Assembly (NCBI GenBank): GCA_015062285.1
Contig: SUUY01000002.1
Coordinates: 62,001 to 126,000, forward strand
DNA length: 64,000 nt
From: Alphaproteobacteria bacterium
GTDB taxonomy: Bacteria > Pseudomonadota > Alphaproteobacteria > RF32 > CAG-239
Reading direction: 5' to 3'
This document shows, piece by piece, positions 7,893-18,136 of this stretch. The translations under genes were made by a program, and so were the position numbers. Numbering within the stretch: position 1 is the stretch's first letter; the number at the start of each line of letters is the position of its first letter. A model generated the notes under the pieces. The model made no database searches and had not been told where the DNA came from. It saw only the letters and a program-made list of their open reading frames with translations.

Positions 7893-10800
7893 GATCACCT
7901 CCGTCTTTTTTATTACTTTTATTACTCCACTCTTTAATTGTTTCAAACAAAGCAAACAATGCCGGAATAAAAATTATACCAACAAATGTAGCAAATATCA
8001 TTCCATAAAAAACCGGTGTTCCAATGGCAATTTGGCTTGATGCTCCGGCACCTTTGGCAACAATCATCGGGAAAACGCCCAAAATAAATGTTAGTGCGGT
8101 CATAAGTACTGCTCTAAATCTTTCTTCTGCGCCTTTTTTAGATGCATCTAAGATAGTGTCACCTTGCTCACGATATGATTTGGTAAATTCCACAATTAAA
8201 ATAGCATTTTTGGCGGCCAGGCCTATCAACATTATCAAACCTAATTGTGCATAAATACTCAATGATTGCCCCATTACATGCAAACCGATAATTGCTCCTA
8301 AAATAGCAAATACAGTTGAAAACATAACAGCAAATGCAAGCATCCAGCTTTCATATAAAGCGACCAAAAACAAATAGCAAAACACCAAAGCTAAAGCTAT
8401 TAAGAGAACCGCCAATCCAGATGCTTCTACTTCTTGCAAACTTAATCCTGTCCAAGCAATTTCGAATATGGAAGGAAGTGAAGATTGTTTTATTTGCTCA
8501 ATATTGCCTATGGCTGTTCCCGAACTGACTTCAGGTGTTGTTTGGGCTGTAATTGCAGCTGCAGTATATTGATTATATCTTGAAATTATTTTTGGTGATA
8601 AAACAATTTTAGCGTCAGCAAAGCTTTTTACCTTTATAAGTTGGTTATCTTGAGTTCTGACATAAATGTTTTCTACGTCTTCAATACTCTGACGATAATC
8701 AGAATCTGCTTGAACAATAACCTTGTTTACCTGACCGCTTAAGGTAATATTATTTACGTAACGGGACCCAAGGTTACTAGAAAGAGCTGCAAAAAGATTA
8801 GCAACCGGTATTTTGTAACTTTCTAACTTAGTCCTATCGATATCCAAATATATGTGCGGAGTATCTGCGGTAAATGTACTGAAGGCATAGGCTAGATCAG
8901 GTGACGCGTTGAGCTTACCTAAGAATATTCCTAAGTTCTTAAACAAATCTGATGGTGTAGTTGAACCATCTGTTGCCAGTAGTTCCAAAGACAGACCATC
9001 GCTTTGACCGATACCGGGAATGGCTGGCGGTGCAAAAAAGTTTATTTTGGCAATGGACGTACCAGCAAATTTCTTTATCAATCTTTGTGATATTGCCGAT
9101 GATGACATTGATTTATCTTTACGTTCTGCCCACGGAGTTAGCCCGATTACGCCAAGAGCTACATTTTCGCCACCTCCTCCCAACATAGAGTAACCGGCAA
9201 CCGAAATAAAATATCTCACACCTTCCATTTTTAGCACTTGGGAAGATACGTCTGAAATAACCTGATTTGTTTGGTTTATAGTGGCGATATCGTCAAGTTG
9301 GATATTGGCAAATATAATACCTTGGTCTTCTTCCGGCAAAAATGAAGTTGCCGTCAGTTTAAAACTTATGCCCACAACAAAAATCGTTGCTAATACTATT
9401 ATAGCCGTACCTTTTAAGTTGGAAGAAAACCATCCGACAACAACTAAATATTTTTGCTTAAAATAATCTATTGTTTCATCAAACCACCTAAAAAAACCTC
9501 GAGGTTGTTGCTGCTTGTCTTTTTCTAACAGCACCGAACATAATGCCGGACTTAAGGTTAGAGCATTAAAAGCAGAAAACACAACCGACGTTGCTATTGT
9601 TACGGCAAACTGTTGATATATCTTTCCTGTAATACCAGCCATGAGTCCTACGGGAATGAAAATTGATAACAAAACAAATGTTGTGGCAATAATGGCACTA
9701 GCAATTTGTTGCATAGCTTTGACCGAGGCTTCTTTGGAGTTTAGCCCTTCATTTGCCATTAAATACTCTACTCGCTCGACCACAATAATCGCATCATCTA
9801 CTACCAAACCGATTGCTAAAATCATGGCAAATAAGGTCAATATATTTATATCAAATCCCAAAGCATAAATAACAGCAAATGTAGCAATTAAAGATACCGG
9901 AATAGTAATTAGAGGTATTAAGGTAGTATGCACTTTTTGCAAAAACACGTAGGTTATCAGTACAACCAAAGAAAATGTAATAACCAAAGTTTCAATAATA
10001 CTCTCTATTGAAGCCCGCACAAAATCGGTAGAATCGTATGCAACCTTAAACTCAATATCTGCAGGAAATGTTTTACTTAGTTTTGTTATCTCTTTTTTGA
10101 CATTGTCCATTGTGTGCAAAGAATTTGATCCAGGAGTTTGACTAAGCCCGATAATTACAGATGGTGTATCATTATATCCTGCCTGCATTTGATATGTATC
10201 AGCACCAAGCTCAACTCTGGCAACATCTTTTAATCTTACAATTCCTCCGTTGGCAGATGTTGTTATTGCAATATTCTTAAAATCTTCGACTTTGTTTAAC
10301 AAACCTTTTGCAGTTAAAGACAGTACAACAGATGTGCTTTTAGAACTGGGAGCGCTACCTATTGTTCCTATTGATGCTTGGACGTTTTGTTGTGATATGG
10401 CATTTATAATGTCGTTACTGTTCAAACCTAATGATGCTAATTTTTCCGGATTTATCCAAATACGCATTGAATATTGGGGGCCATATATAGAAACATCGCC
10501 TACCCCTTCTATACGGCTTAAGGGATTTTGAATATTGGTATATGCAAAGTTACTCAAAAACAAATCATCATATGTATTGTTTGGAGAGCGAACAACTAGC
10601 ATACCCAAAATATTTGACATTTGTGTGGTTACTTCAAGGCCTTCTTTATTTACAATATCGGGTAATTGTGATGTTACTTGTTGCAAGCGATTTTGAACTT
10701 TTACCTGAGCAATATCAGGATCTGTTCCGATATTAAAAGTTATGGTTAATTCATAAGAACCATTGTCATCTGATGTCGAAGACATATATAGCATATCTTC

Positions 10801-11022
10801 CACACCGTTAATTTGATTTTCTATCGGGATTGCAACCGTATCTACCAAAACTTGAGCATTTGCACCGGGATATGTGGTTTTAACAACAATTTGCGGTGGA
10901 GTAATTTGAGGATATTGTGAAACCGGAAGCACAATTATTGCTAATAAACCAAGCAATATCATTATAATTGATATTACTCCGGCAAAACGAGGTCTGCTAA
11001 TGAAATATTCTGAAAACATCAA
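7879..11022 (-). CDS. RND multidrug efflux pump, inner-membrane subunit (AcrB/MexB-like)
   Basis: A 1047-residue HAE1-type RND transporter of full length, with one N-terminal helix, two large periplasmic loops and two groups of transmembrane segments. It begins [14 protein letters not shown], typical of the family. The proton-relay residues are visible: paired Asp in [12 protein letters not shown], Lys in [13 protein letters not shown] and Arg in [13 protein letters not shown]. It exports drugs or other amphiphiles in exchange for protons. It is the middle gene of the adaptor-pump-channel operon, overlapping the adaptor by four bases (ATGA). No regulator is adjacent. Substrate range cannot be deduced. 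Confidence 0.95.
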   Translation of the reverse strand: MMFSEYFISRPRFAGVISIIMILLGLLAIIVLPVSQYPQITPPQIVVKTTYPGANAQVLVDTVAIPIENQINGVEDMLYMSSTSDDNGSYELTITFNIGTDPDIAQVKVQNRLQQVTSQLPDIVNKEGLEVTTQMSNILGMLVVRSPNNTYDDLFLSNFAYTNIQNPLSRIEGVGDVSIYGPQYSMRIWINPEKLASLGLNSNDIINAISQQNVQASIGTIGSAPSSKSTSVVLSLTAKGLLNKVEDFKNIAITTSANGGIVRLKDVARVELGADTYQMQAGYNDTPSVIIGLSQTPGSNSLHTMDNVKKEITKLSKTFPADIEFKVAYDSTDFVRASIESIIETLVITFSLVVLITYVFLQKVHTTLIPLITIPVSLIATFAVIYALGFDINILTLFAMILAIGLVVDDAIIVVERVEYLMANEGLNSKEASVKAMQQIASAIIATTFVLLSIFIPVGLMAGITGKIYQQFAVTIATSVVFSAFNALTLSPALCSVLLEKDKQQQPRGFFRWFDETIDYFKQKYLVVVGWFSSNLKGTAIIVLATIFVVGISFKLTATSFLPEEDQGIIFANIQLDDIATINQTNQVISDVSSQVLKMEGVRYFISVAGYSMLGGGGENVALGVIGLTPWAERKDKSMSSSAISQRLIKKFAGTSIAKINFFAPPAIPGIGQSDGLSLELLATDGSTTPSDLFKNLGIFLGKLNASPDLAYAFSTFTADTPHIYLDIDRTKLESYKIPVANLFAALSSNLGSRYVNNITLSGQVNKVIVQADSDYRQSIEDVENIYVRTQDNQLIKVKSFADAKIVLSPKIISRYNQYTAAAITAQTTPEVSSGTAIGNIEQIKQSSLPSIFEIAWTGLSLQEVEASGLAVLLIALALVFCYLFLVALYESWMLAFAVMFSTVFAILGAIIGLHVMGQSLSIYAQLGLIMLIGLAAKNAILIVEFTKSYREQGDTILDASKKGAEERFRAVLMTALTFILGVFPMIVAKGAGASSQIAIGTPVFYGMIFATFVGIIFIPALFALFETIKEWSNKSNKKDGGDHENI

Positions 11023-12167
11023 TTATTATCTCCCGAATTTATTTTGAATTTAATTCTTGTGTCAGACGGAAGATTGTTTACTTTATCAATAACCAAATAT
11101 TCGTTTGGGCCAAAATTGTCAGACAGCAAATATTTACCGTCTTTTTCACTTATAATTTTAACCGGCATTTTCACTAATTGTGAATTACGAATTATATAGA
11201 CATAAGTTTCTTTGGGTGTCAGATATACGTAGTTTTGCTTTACCCAAAATCCGTTCTTAAATTCTTTGCTAACAAGCACATTTACATATGAGCCAGAGAC
11301 TAAATCTCCTTTCGGATTGGCAAAATCGGCATAAACAGAAATTGATCCCGTTGACTTATCAACCATATTGTCCGTAAACTTAAATTTTCCTGTCTGAGTA
11401 TATATATTGCCATTAGCTAATTGCAGCTTAATTTTGCTATCGGAAAATAAATTATTCTTTCCTTGATTATATACAGCATCTAAATATTCTTTATCTGAAA
11501 TAGAAAAAACAACACGGATAGGATCTGTTTGAACTATCGAAAAGAGAGCTCCTCCCGAAGGAGATACATAATTTCCTGGTGTTAGATCAACATTACCGAC
11601 AACCCCATCTATGGTCGATTGCAACACAGTATAATCATAGATAACTTGTGCTTTGTTTTGTTCTGCTTTGGCTTGCTCAAGTGAGGCTAAAGCACTTAAA
11701 TATGATGCTTTAGCTTTATCTAAATCTGTGGCAGAAATAGCTTTACTGCCTGCTTTTTTTATTCGTTGGTAATAAATATCGGCATTATTAAGATCAGCTT
11801 GTGCTTTTGCAGTAGTAGCTTTTGCTGCTTTTAGTACTGCATCATATTCCTGCTGATCGATTATTGCCAGAATATCTCCTATTTTTACATTTTGCCCACC
11901 CTCTACTAAAACATCTTGAACATATCCACTTACATTAGGAAGTACATTAACCGATTTGATAGGTGTTATATAACCGATATGTGTTCTGGTAATTTCTGTA
12001 TTCCTCGGTATAATGGGAATTACATTAAGTATTGTTTCTTGGTCAGATGGTACACTATTGGATTGGGCTCTCTTTATGCCCATGATTATTAATAACACCA
12101 TCGCAACCAGCACGGCAAACAGTATATTGATGATTTTGTTTTCTTTATTTTTTACCGATAATACCAT
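11019..12167 (-). CDS. RND efflux periplasmic adaptor (membrane fusion protein)
   Basis: A 382-residue membrane fusion protein. ATG 12167 is chosen because GGAGGCTAAA precedes it; an upstream TTG would cover this site. Residues about 9-32 form an uncleaved membrane anchor. Then come the biotinyl-lipoyl halves ([19 protein letters not shown] and [21 protein letters not shown]) either side of an alpha-helical hairpin rich in Ala and Lys, and a beta-barrel domain ([14 protein letters not shown]). It bridges the pump and the outer-membrane channel. It is the first gene of the operon and is divergent from the glycosyltransferase gene. Confidence 0.93.
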   Translation of the reverse strand: MVLSVKNKENKIINILFAVLVAMVLLIIMGIKRAQSNSVPSDQETILNVIPIIPRNTEITRTHIGYITPIKSVNVLPNVSGYVQDVLVEGGQNVKIGDILAIIDQQEYDAVLKAAKATTAKAQADLNNADIYYQRIKKAGSKAISATDLDKAKASYLSALASLEQAKAEQNKAQVIYDYTVLQSTIDGVVGNVDLTPGNYVSPSGGALFSIVQTDPIRVVFSISDKEYLDAVYNQGKNNLFSDSKIKLQLANGNIYTQTGKFKFTDNMVDKSTGSISVYADFANPKGDLVSGSYVNVLVSKEFKNGFWVKQNYVYLTPKETYVYIIRNSQLVKMPVKIISEKDGKYLLSDNFGPNEYLVIDKVNNLPSDTRIKFKINSGDNN

Positions 12168-12323
12168 TTTAGCCTCCAAACTATATTAAAATTTAAATAA
12201 TTAGTATTTGGGCTTATTCAATATTGTTAATGTTGTTTATGCTTGGTTCTTTTTACTTGGAGGTTATTTTTTTTTGTTGTATGGTGGACTTAATTGCGTA
12301 TAAACAGATTAGAGGATAATAAT

Positions 12324-13484
12324 ATGACTAAAAAACAAGCTTCCGAACCCGTTATTTTGCAAGTTTTGCCGGAATTGGAAATGGGAGGAGTTGAACTTGG
12401 AACAATAGAAATTGCTTCAGAACTGCAAAAACAAGGCATCAAAAACTTTGTGGCTTCTCAAGGCGGTCGTTTGGTAAATGATTTGAATAAGATGGGGGTA
12501 CCTCACCTTACATTACCTCTTAAAACTAAAAATATATTCAAAATGCGCAAAAATGCCGATGCTTTGGCAAAATTCATTAAGGAAAACGGCATTAATATCG
12601 TGCATGCTCGTTCCAGAGCTCCGGCTTGGAGTGCTTACTGGGCTGCAAAAAAAGCCGGTGTGCACTATATGACAACTTTTCATGGGACATATGGCTTGGG
12701 TCCTTGGGGTATCAAAAAAGTATATAACAAAATTATGACGTATGGAGAGCGTGTGATTGTGATTTCTAATCATATCAAAAATCATGTTCTTAAAAATTAT
12801 GCTGCAGATGAAAACAAGCTTCGTTTAGTGCATCGTTGTGTCGATGTAGAAAAATTTAATCCTGACCTGGTATCACAGCAACGAGTTATAAAGGCAACAA
12901 ATGAATATAACATTCCGGAAGACAAACCTGTTATAACTCTAATCGGACGTGTAACACGTTGGAAAGGACAACACTTGTTGGTAGAAGCATTGTCTAAAAT
13001 GAAAAATAAAAATTATTACTGTGTTATTGCCGGTGATGATCAAGGGCGTGTAAACTATGTTAAGGAAATTAGGGATTTGGCTCAAAAATATAGATTAAAA
13101 AACAGAATAGGTTTTTATGGAAAGGTACTGGATCCGCAAGCTTTGATGCAAGTTTCTAATGTGATTCTTTCAACTGCTATTGAGCCGGAAGCTTTTGGCA
13201 GAATATCTGTTGAAGGACAAGCAATGGGAAAAATTGTTGTTGCCTCTAACATCGGGGGCTCACTTGATACCATTAAAGATGGTGTTAATGGAAAGCTTTT
13301 TGATAGCGGAAATCCCTATTCTTTGGCCGCTGCTCTGGATTGGGCATTAACCTTAAACGAAGAAGAAAAGCAAAAAATTGCAAAAGCAGCACAAAAAAAC
13401 GCAAAAGATAACTTCACAAAACAAATTATGTGTGATAAGACTATTGCGGTCTACCGTGAATTAGCGGCGGAAAAATTAAAATAA
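12324..13484 (+). CDS. Glycosyltransferase family 4 protein
   Basis: A 386-residue GT-B fold glycosyltransferase. ATG 12324 is preferred over an upstream TTG because AGAGGATA lies just before it. The N-terminal acceptor domain carries PELEMGGVELGTIEIA and GINIVHARSR; the C-terminal nucleotide-sugar domain has VITLIGRVTRWKGQHLLVEAL and the catalytic E-x7-E type motif (EPEAFGRISVEGQAMG). This layout fits enzymes of LPS core or other surface glycan synthesis acting on the cytoplasmic face of the membrane; donor and acceptor cannot be told. thrS follows 25 bases downstream in the same direction. Confidence 0.87.
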   Translation: MTKKQASEPVILQVLPELEMGGVELGTIEIASELQKQGIKNFVASQGGRLVNDLNKMGVPHLTLPLKTKNIFKMRKNADALAKFIKENGINIVHARSRAPAWSAYWAAKKAGVHYMTTFHGTYGLGPWGIKKVYNKIMTYGERVIVISNHIKNHVLKNYAADENKLRLVHRCVDVEKFNPDLVSQQRVIKATNEYNIPEDKPVITLIGRVTRWKGQHLLVEALSKMKNKNYYCVIAGDDQGRVNYVKEIRDLAQKYRLKNRIGFYGKVLDPQALMQVSNVILSTAIEPEAFGRISVEGQAMGKIVVASNIGGSLDTIKDGVNGKLFDSGNPYSLAAALDWALTLNEEEKQKIAKAAQKNAKDNFTKQIMCDKTIAVYRELAAEKLK

Positions 13485-13509
13485 TACAATAATAAAAAGG
13501 ATATTTAAT

Positions 13510-15435
13510 ATGGTTGCGATTAAATTGCCTGATGGCAGTGTGATGGAAATGGAGAGCGGTGTCTGCGGTTTAGACATTGCAAATAAGATTAGTGCCGGCT
13601 TGGCTAAAGCCGCTTTGGCTGTTAAAGTAAATGAGACATTAATGGATTTGACTACCCCCATCACTACCGACGCAACCGTGACTATTATCACCGGTAAAGA
13701 TGCCGAAGGGTTACATATAATCCGCCACTCATGTTCTCATATTATGGCTGAAGCTGTTAAAGAGCTATGGCCTAATGTGCAGGTCACAATCGGCCCTGCT
13801 ATTGATAATGGTTTTTATTATGACTTTGCTCGCAAAGAACCTTTTACAACAGAAGACTTTGCTAAAATTGAAGCAAAAATGCACGAAATCGTAAAACGTG
13901 ATGAAAAAGTTACTCGCAAGGTTATGCCTCGCGCAGAAGCAATTAAGTTCTTCAAAGATATGGGCGAAAACTACAAAGCTGAAATTATTGAGGATTTACC
14001 GGAAAGCGAAACAATTTCACTTTACACCCAAGGTAATTTTACTGATTTGTGTCGTGGTCCTCATGTTCCTTCAACCGGAAAAGTAGGCGATGCTTTTAAG
14101 TTGATGAAAGTTGCCGGAGCTTATTGGCGTGGAGATTCAACAAAAGAAATGTTGCAAAGAATTTATGCTACTGCTTGGGCAAACAAGAAAGATTTAGACG
14201 CATATCTGCAAATGTTGGAAGAAGCAGCTAAAAGAGACCACCGCAAACTTGGAAGAGAAATGGACTTGTTCCATTTTGAACCGGAATATGCTCCCGGTGC
14301 AGTATTTTGGCACGATAAGGGGTATAAAGTTTATCGCAGACTCATTGAATATATGCGTAAACGTCAAGAAAATAACGGTTATGTAGAAATTTGCACTCCG
14401 CAAGTTATGGATAGATGCTTGTGGGAAACTTCAGGTCACTGGGAAAAATATGGAGCTCATAACTATTCCGGTCAAACCGAAGATAATAAGTGGTTTTGCA
14501 TAAAGCCAATGAACTGCCCCGGTGGTTTGTTGGTATATAAACAAGGAATCCGTTCATATCGTGATCTTCCTTTACGAATGGCTGAATTTGGTAAAGTTAA
14601 CCGTTATGAAGCTTCAGGATCATTGATGGGATTGATGCGTGTGCGTGAATTTACTCAAGATGATGCTCATATCTTCTGCACACCGGAACAAATGGAAGAT
14701 GAATGTATCACGACTTTGAAGCTGATTTTGGATATTTATAAGGACTTTGGATTTGATACTATCAAAATTTATCTTTCAACTCGTCCGGAAAAGAGAATCG
14801 GCTCTGATGAAATTTGGGACTTGTGTGAAAAATCTTTGGCTAATGCCCTGACCAATCATGGTTATGAATTTGAAATCAATGAGGGTGAAGGTGCTTTCTA
14901 TGGTCCGAAATTAGAGTTCATATTAAAAGATGCAATCGGTCGTGAATGGCAATGCGGAACAATTCAGGTTGATATGAACCTCCCTCAACGCTTTGACATC
15001 AGCTATATTGGTGAAGACGGCGAAAAACACCAACCGGTAATGTTGCACCGTGCTTTGTTTGGGTCAATTGAACGTTTCTTGGGGATATTGATTGAACACC
15101 ATGCCGGAAAATTGCCATTGTGGTTATCGCCCGAACAAGTTGTGGTAGCTCCGATTGTTAGCGAATTTAATGACTATGCCGAAGAAGTGGCTGCCAAATT
15201 ACGTGCGGCAGGAATCTATGCCAAAACCGATTTACGTAATGAAAAAATTAACTACAAAGTACGTGAACACTCTGTAAGTAAGATTCCGGTGATTGCTGTT
15301 GTTGGAGCAAAAGAAAAAGAAAATCGCACTGTTACATTGCGTCGTTTAGGATCTGAAAAACAAGAATTAATGAAACTTGATGACTTTATAACCGCAATGG
15401 TACAGGAATCGCAAATGCCGAGTATCAGTCATTAG
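13510..15435 (+). CDS. thrS: Threonyl-tRNA synthetase
   Basis: A full-length 641-residue enzyme. Domains in order: TGS (about 1-60), editing domain with the four zinc-type residues (HSCSH near 73 and LCRGPH near 180), class II catalytic core (about 240-530) and anticodon-binding domain. The catalytic zinc ligands are present: Cys in MNCPG, His in QDDAHIF and His in MLHRALFGS. The motif 2 Arg-Glu pair is in NRYE. The residue after MNCPG, usually His (MNCPGH), reads Gly here. An AAAGGATATTTA site precedes the ATG. A strong terminator follows. Confidence 0.97.
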   Translation: MVAIKLPDGSVMEMESGVCGLDIANKISAGLAKAALAVKVNETLMDLTTPITTDATVTIITGKDAEGLHIIRHSCSHIMAEAVKELWPNVQVTIGPAIDNGFYYDFARKEPFTTEDFAKIEAKMHEIVKRDEKVTRKVMPRAEAIKFFKDMGENYKAEIIEDLPESETISLYTQGNFTDLCRGPHVPSTGKVGDAFKLMKVAGAYWRGDSTKEMLQRIYATAWANKKDLDAYLQMLEEAAKRDHRKLGREMDLFHFEPEYAPGAVFWHDKGYKVYRRLIEYMRKRQENNGYVEICTPQVMDRCLWETSGHWEKYGAHNYSGQTEDNKWFCIKPMNCPGGLLVYKQGIRSYRDLPLRMAEFGKVNRYEASGSLMGLMRVREFTQDDAHIFCTPEQMEDECITTLKLILDIYKDFGFDTIKIYLSTRPEKRIGSDEIWDLCEKSLANALTNHGYEFEINEGEGAFYGPKLEFILKDAIGREWQCGTIQVDMNLPQRFDISYIGEDGEKHQPVMLHRALFGSIERFLGILIEHHAGKLPLWLSPEQVVVAPIVSEFNDYAEEVAAKLRAAGIYAKTDLRNEKINYKVREHSVSKIPVIAVVGAKEKENRTVTLRRLGSEKQELMKLDDFITAMVQESQMPSISH

Positions 15436-15456
15436 GCGTAAGTCATTAGTGAATAG

Positions 15457-15482
15457 AGGGGGCGATTGCCCCCCTTTTTTTG
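15457..15482 (+). terminator. Intrinsic terminator of thrS
   Basis: GGGGGC (15458-15463) pairs with GCCCCC (15468-15473) around a GATT loop and is followed by seven or more T residues. Confidence 0.9.
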
Positions 15483-15498
15483 ATTATACAAAATATTC

Positions 15499-15526
15499 TT
15501 GCTTTATATTTGTTTTTTGCTAAAGT
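15499..15526 (+). promoter_or_regulatory. Promoter-like sequence before the structured RNA
   Basis: TTGCTT (15499-15504) and TAAAGT (15521-15526) with a 16-base spacer lie after the thrS terminator and just before the paired region at 15533. The -10 is imperfect, so this is tentative. Confidence 0.35.
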
Positions 15527-15532
15527 TATCGT

Positions 15533-15770
15533 GTACCTTAGATGGTACGGAGCTGTCGAAAGCTCTTATTGCACACGGTGTTAGGATATAACATCGACAT
15601 ATTGTTATCTGCAATTATAGATGACAATAAATATATCCCCGATTCATAGCAATATGGTCGGGGAGCTTTTAGCGTATGTTCAGAGGTTATTCTCAAAGGC
15701 TAAAAGAGTCATTTTGTGCAATATGATTTTCGAACTCTCCGACCACCTTAAGTTTTTAAGGTGGTTTTTT
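15533..15770 (+). ncRNA. Candidate structured non-coding RNA, class not recognised
   Basis: About 240 bases with no open frame, bounded by the thrS terminator and its own terminator. The two ends pair over a long distance: TGGT-a-CGGAG (15543-15552) with CTCCGACCA (15737-15745), TCGAAA (15556-15561) with TTTCGA (15728-15733), and TATTGCACA (15567-15575) with TGTGCAATA (15715-15723). Inside lie hairpins GTGTTA/TAACAT (15579-15594), ATTGTTATCT/AGATGACAAT (15601-15628), CCCCGA/TCGGGG (15637-15663) and CTTTTAGC/GCTAAAAG (15666-15705). The set looks like a multibranched RNA closed by an irregular stem. It lacks tmRNA tag, RNase P and SRP signatures; a divergent 6S-type RNA is possible but unproven. 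It could instead be a leader of the next gene, but the terminator argues for a separate transcript. Confidence 0.55.
15743..15770 (+). terminator. Intrinsic terminator of the structured RNA
   Basis: Perfect 9-bp stem CCACCTTAA (15743-15751) with TTAAGGTGG (15756-15764), loop GTTT, then six T. Its 5' arm competes with the long-range closing stem for bases 15743-15745. Confidence 0.88.
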
Positions 15771-15795
15771 ATAATAACTTAAGGAGAAAGAAATC

Positions 15796-16203
15796 ATGAC
15801 TAAATTTTATATATTAATACTTGCTTGCTTAATTTCAGCGTGCACCACATTAACCCGCCAAGAGCAAAACGAATTAAGAAATCTTAAAGCTCAAGGAATA
15901 ACCATTGATAAACCTGTTGGATCATACGAAAAACCGGCAAGTCCTGGTTTTGCAGGAGCCTTAAACCTACTCCCCGGTATCGGAAACTTTTATTTAGCCA
16001 GCGGAAATGCTGCTGATAGTTCCCAATGGTTATACGGAACCCTAAATTTATTAACTTGGCCGATCTCTATATTATGGGGTGTTCCTGAAGCGGCCATTGA
16101 TGCTAATCGCATAAATGAGAGAGAATTAATTTATTATTATCAGTATGATAAACTAGGACAAAAAGAACTTGAAAAACATGGAGCATCATTGATCAAAAAC
16201 TAA
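15796..16203 (+). CDS. Small lipoprotein of unknown function
   Basis: A 135-residue protein with a lipoprotein signal (lipobox LISAC, Cys about residue 16) and an AAGGAG site before the ATG. The mature part contains a glycine-rich hydrophobic stretch, GALNLLPGIGNFYLASGN, and a second one (GTLNLLTWPISILWG), followed by a polar C-terminal tail. The LLPG-G-FYL pattern recalls TM2-like membrane domains found in several proteobacterial lipoproteins. No function is known. It lies between two terminators, so it is probably monocistronic. Confidence 0.72.
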   Translation: MTKFYILILACLISACTTLTRQEQNELRNLKAQGITIDKPVGSYEKPASPGFAGALNLLPGIGNFYLASGNAADSSQWLYGTLNLLTWPISILWGVPEAAIDANRINERELIYYYQYDKLGQKELEKHGASLIKN

Positions 16204-16208
16204 AAAAC

Positions 16209-16233
16209 GGGCGGAAAAAACTCCGCCCTTATT
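16209..16233 (+). terminator. Intrinsic terminator of the lipoprotein gene
   Basis: GGGCGGA (16209-16215) pairs with TCCGCCC (16222-16228), followed by a short T-rich tract. The 200 bases after it, up to the FadL gene, are AT-rich and show no gene. Confidence 0.75.
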
Positions 16234-16441
16234 ATAATTCAGACATAAATACTTTTATCATAATTTCAAATATATATTTTTACACACCATATTTTACGGT
16301 TAGCTCCGCTAATACATTGATTCCATCAATAGTATCTTTATGGAAACTATGGTGCAAAAAGGTGCTTACTTTACAAATCTCAATATAAGTTATAGCAATA
16401 TACTATAATCAAAAAATATTAACATAAATAGGACTTTTATC

Positions 16442-17704
16442 ATGAAAAAATTACTTGCTACAACTGCTTTGTGTGCTGTTTGTGTTTGGAGTGCGCAAGC
16501 CAATGCATCAGGATATCAACTCAATGAATATTCAATTACCAATTTAGGACGCTCTTTTGCCGGTGCCGGCGTGGTTGGTGATGATTATTCGGCCATTGCT
16601 TATAACCCTGCCGGTATGACATTGAAGAAAACCGGTGCGCAGTTGAGTATGACTGTTGCCGAGGTGGCTTCGGAAATGAAAGGGCAAAACAATAAAGCCG
16701 GCCAACAAACTGAGATGGACTTTGGAGTACCTCTGCCGGCAGCATATGGACAATATCAAATCAATGATAAATGGTTTGTCGGTGCCGGTATCTATGCTCC
16801 TTACGGCTTGGCTACAAAATATAAAAATGACAGTTATATTTCCGATAAGGCTATGAAGTCAATCTTAGAGGTGGTTGATTATAATGTATCTGCAGCATAT
16901 AAACTAAACTCAAAATGGTCTTTTGGTGCAAGCTTTATAGCTCGCTATATTTATGGCAAGATGACAAATAATATTAACGGAGCTGCTTTCGAAGCTGGCA
17001 ATACCAATATTGGTCGCAGTAAATTTGAGCTTGACGGTTGGACATATACCGGAACGTTGGGTGTTATGTATGAACATAGCGAAAACACTCGCTTTGGTTT
17101 ATCATATAAACCAAAATCAGTACAAAGAGTAAAAGGTGATCACACTGTTTCATTAAACTCTCCTTATAGTATGCACCCCGTTTTAGGTGCTTATGCTGGT
17201 GTTTATCCTGATGGAAAAGCATCTCCTGATTTGCCGGAAACCGTTTTATTATCTGCATATCACAAACCATTTGAAAAAGTTGCATTTACCGGTTCAGTAC
17301 GTTTTACTCGTTGGGGTGATTCCTTTAAGGATTTTGATATGACATCTAGCTTCACCAAAGGATTGAGATTAAAACCGGTTGATTATTCTTGGCAAGATAC
17401 ATGGACAATTTCTGCAGGTACTGAATATTACCTAAATGATAATTGGACATTGCGTTTTGGTACGGCGTGGGATCAATCACCTACTCCGGATAATGAACAT
17501 CGTACGCATCGTATTCCGGATTCAGACAGAATTTGGGCATCTGCCGGTGTGAGCTATCGTTATGAGAATATGCAATTTGATTTAGGATATGCTCATCTGT
17601 TTATGAAAAAATCGCATATTAGAAATAGTGTAAACGGAGATTATGACACCAAATATCGTGCTTATAGCAATATGTTTGGTTTAGGTTTCCAATACGACTT
17701 TTAA
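16442..17704 (+). CDS. FadL/TodX-family outer-membrane transport protein
   Basis: A 420-residue beta-barrel protein with a signal peptide (cleavage near ANASG). Mature residues begin SGYQLNEYSITNLGRSFAGAGV, followed by DYSAIAYNPAGMTL, the classic FadL N-terminal hatch with the NPAG motif. The remainder alternates polar and hydrophobic residues and ends in an aromatic, GLGFQYDF, as an outer-membrane barrel should. FadL proteins admit long-chain fatty acids or other hydrophobic molecules. The gene stands alone between terminators, with an intrinsic terminator just after it. Confidence 0.9.
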   Translation: MKKLLATTALCAVCVWSAQANASGYQLNEYSITNLGRSFAGAGVVGDDYSAIAYNPAGMTLKKTGAQLSMTVAEVASEMKGQNNKAGQQTEMDFGVPLPAAYGQYQINDKWFVGAGIYAPYGLATKYKNDSYISDKAMKSILEVVDYNVSAAYKLNSKWSFGASFIARYIYGKMTNNINGAAFEAGNTNIGRSKFELDGWTYTGTLGVMYEHSENTRFGLSYKPKSVQRVKGDHTVSLNSPYSMHPVLGAYAGVYPDGKASPDLPETVLLSAYHKPFEKVAFTGSVRFTRWGDSFKDFDMTSSFTKGLRLKPVDYSWQDTWTISAGTEYYLNDNWTLRFGTAWDQSPTPDNEHRTHRIPDSDRIWASAGVSYRYENMQFDLGYAHLFMKKSHIRNSVNGDYDTKYRAYSNMFGLGFQYDF

Positions 17705-17733
17705 GAAACCAATACCGTATATTAGACAACAAT

Positions 17734-17765
17734 ACAGCCGCCCATTCGGGCGGTTGTCTTGTTTT
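17734..17765 (+). terminator. Intrinsic terminator of the FadL gene
   Basis: ACAGCCGCCC (17734-17743) pairs with GGGCGGTTGT (17748-17757), with one G-T pair; loop ATTC, then a T-rich tail. Confidence 0.85.
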
Positions 17766-17856
17766 GATTGGCAGAAAAATAAAAAATTTAATCACAATGC
17801 AATTTTTAGCTGGACATATAAAAAATTATCAGCTATAAACCTTTTCGATGGTTGAT

Positions 17857-17932
<76 letters not shown>

Positions 17933-17936
17933 TTTC

Positions 17937-17965
17937 AAACCCTAGGGAAACCTAGGGTTTTGTTG
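17937..17965 (+). terminator. Intrinsic terminator of tRNA-Phe
   Basis: Perfect 10-bp stem AAACCCTAGG (17937-17946) with CCTAGGGTTT (17951-17960) closed by a GAAA tetraloop, then a T-rich tail. Confidence 0.85.
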
Positions 17966-18081
17966 TATCTGAGCATTTTATTTTTTCACTCTCTGATTTT
18001 ACCGGTAAGCAAATAGTAAGCACAAACACTGTAATCTACTGTAAACAGTTATAATAATTTGTTAGTTTTTTGTAAAGTATA

Positions 18082-18127
18082 AAGAAGCTGTTTATGGAGC
18101 CTACAAAACTCAAATAAACAGCTTCTT
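18082..18127 (-). terminator. Inverted repeat, likely terminator of the acidic-protein gene
   Basis: A 14-bp perfect inverted repeat, AAGAAGCTGTTTAT (18082-18095) and its complement (18114-18127), with an 18-base loop. It begins ten bases past the stop codon of the minus-strand gene at 18137-18505. The T run after it on that strand is weak. Confidence 0.6.
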
Positions 18128-18136
18128 TCGTCATTA

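Noticed and set aside
15533-15770. tmRNA, RNase P RNA or SRP RNA identity for the structured RNA
   Set aside because: No tag reading frame of the AANDN or ANDNR type, no RNase P conserved GAAAGTCC-type core and no SRP GGAA tetraloop were seen. A divergent 6S RNA remains possible.
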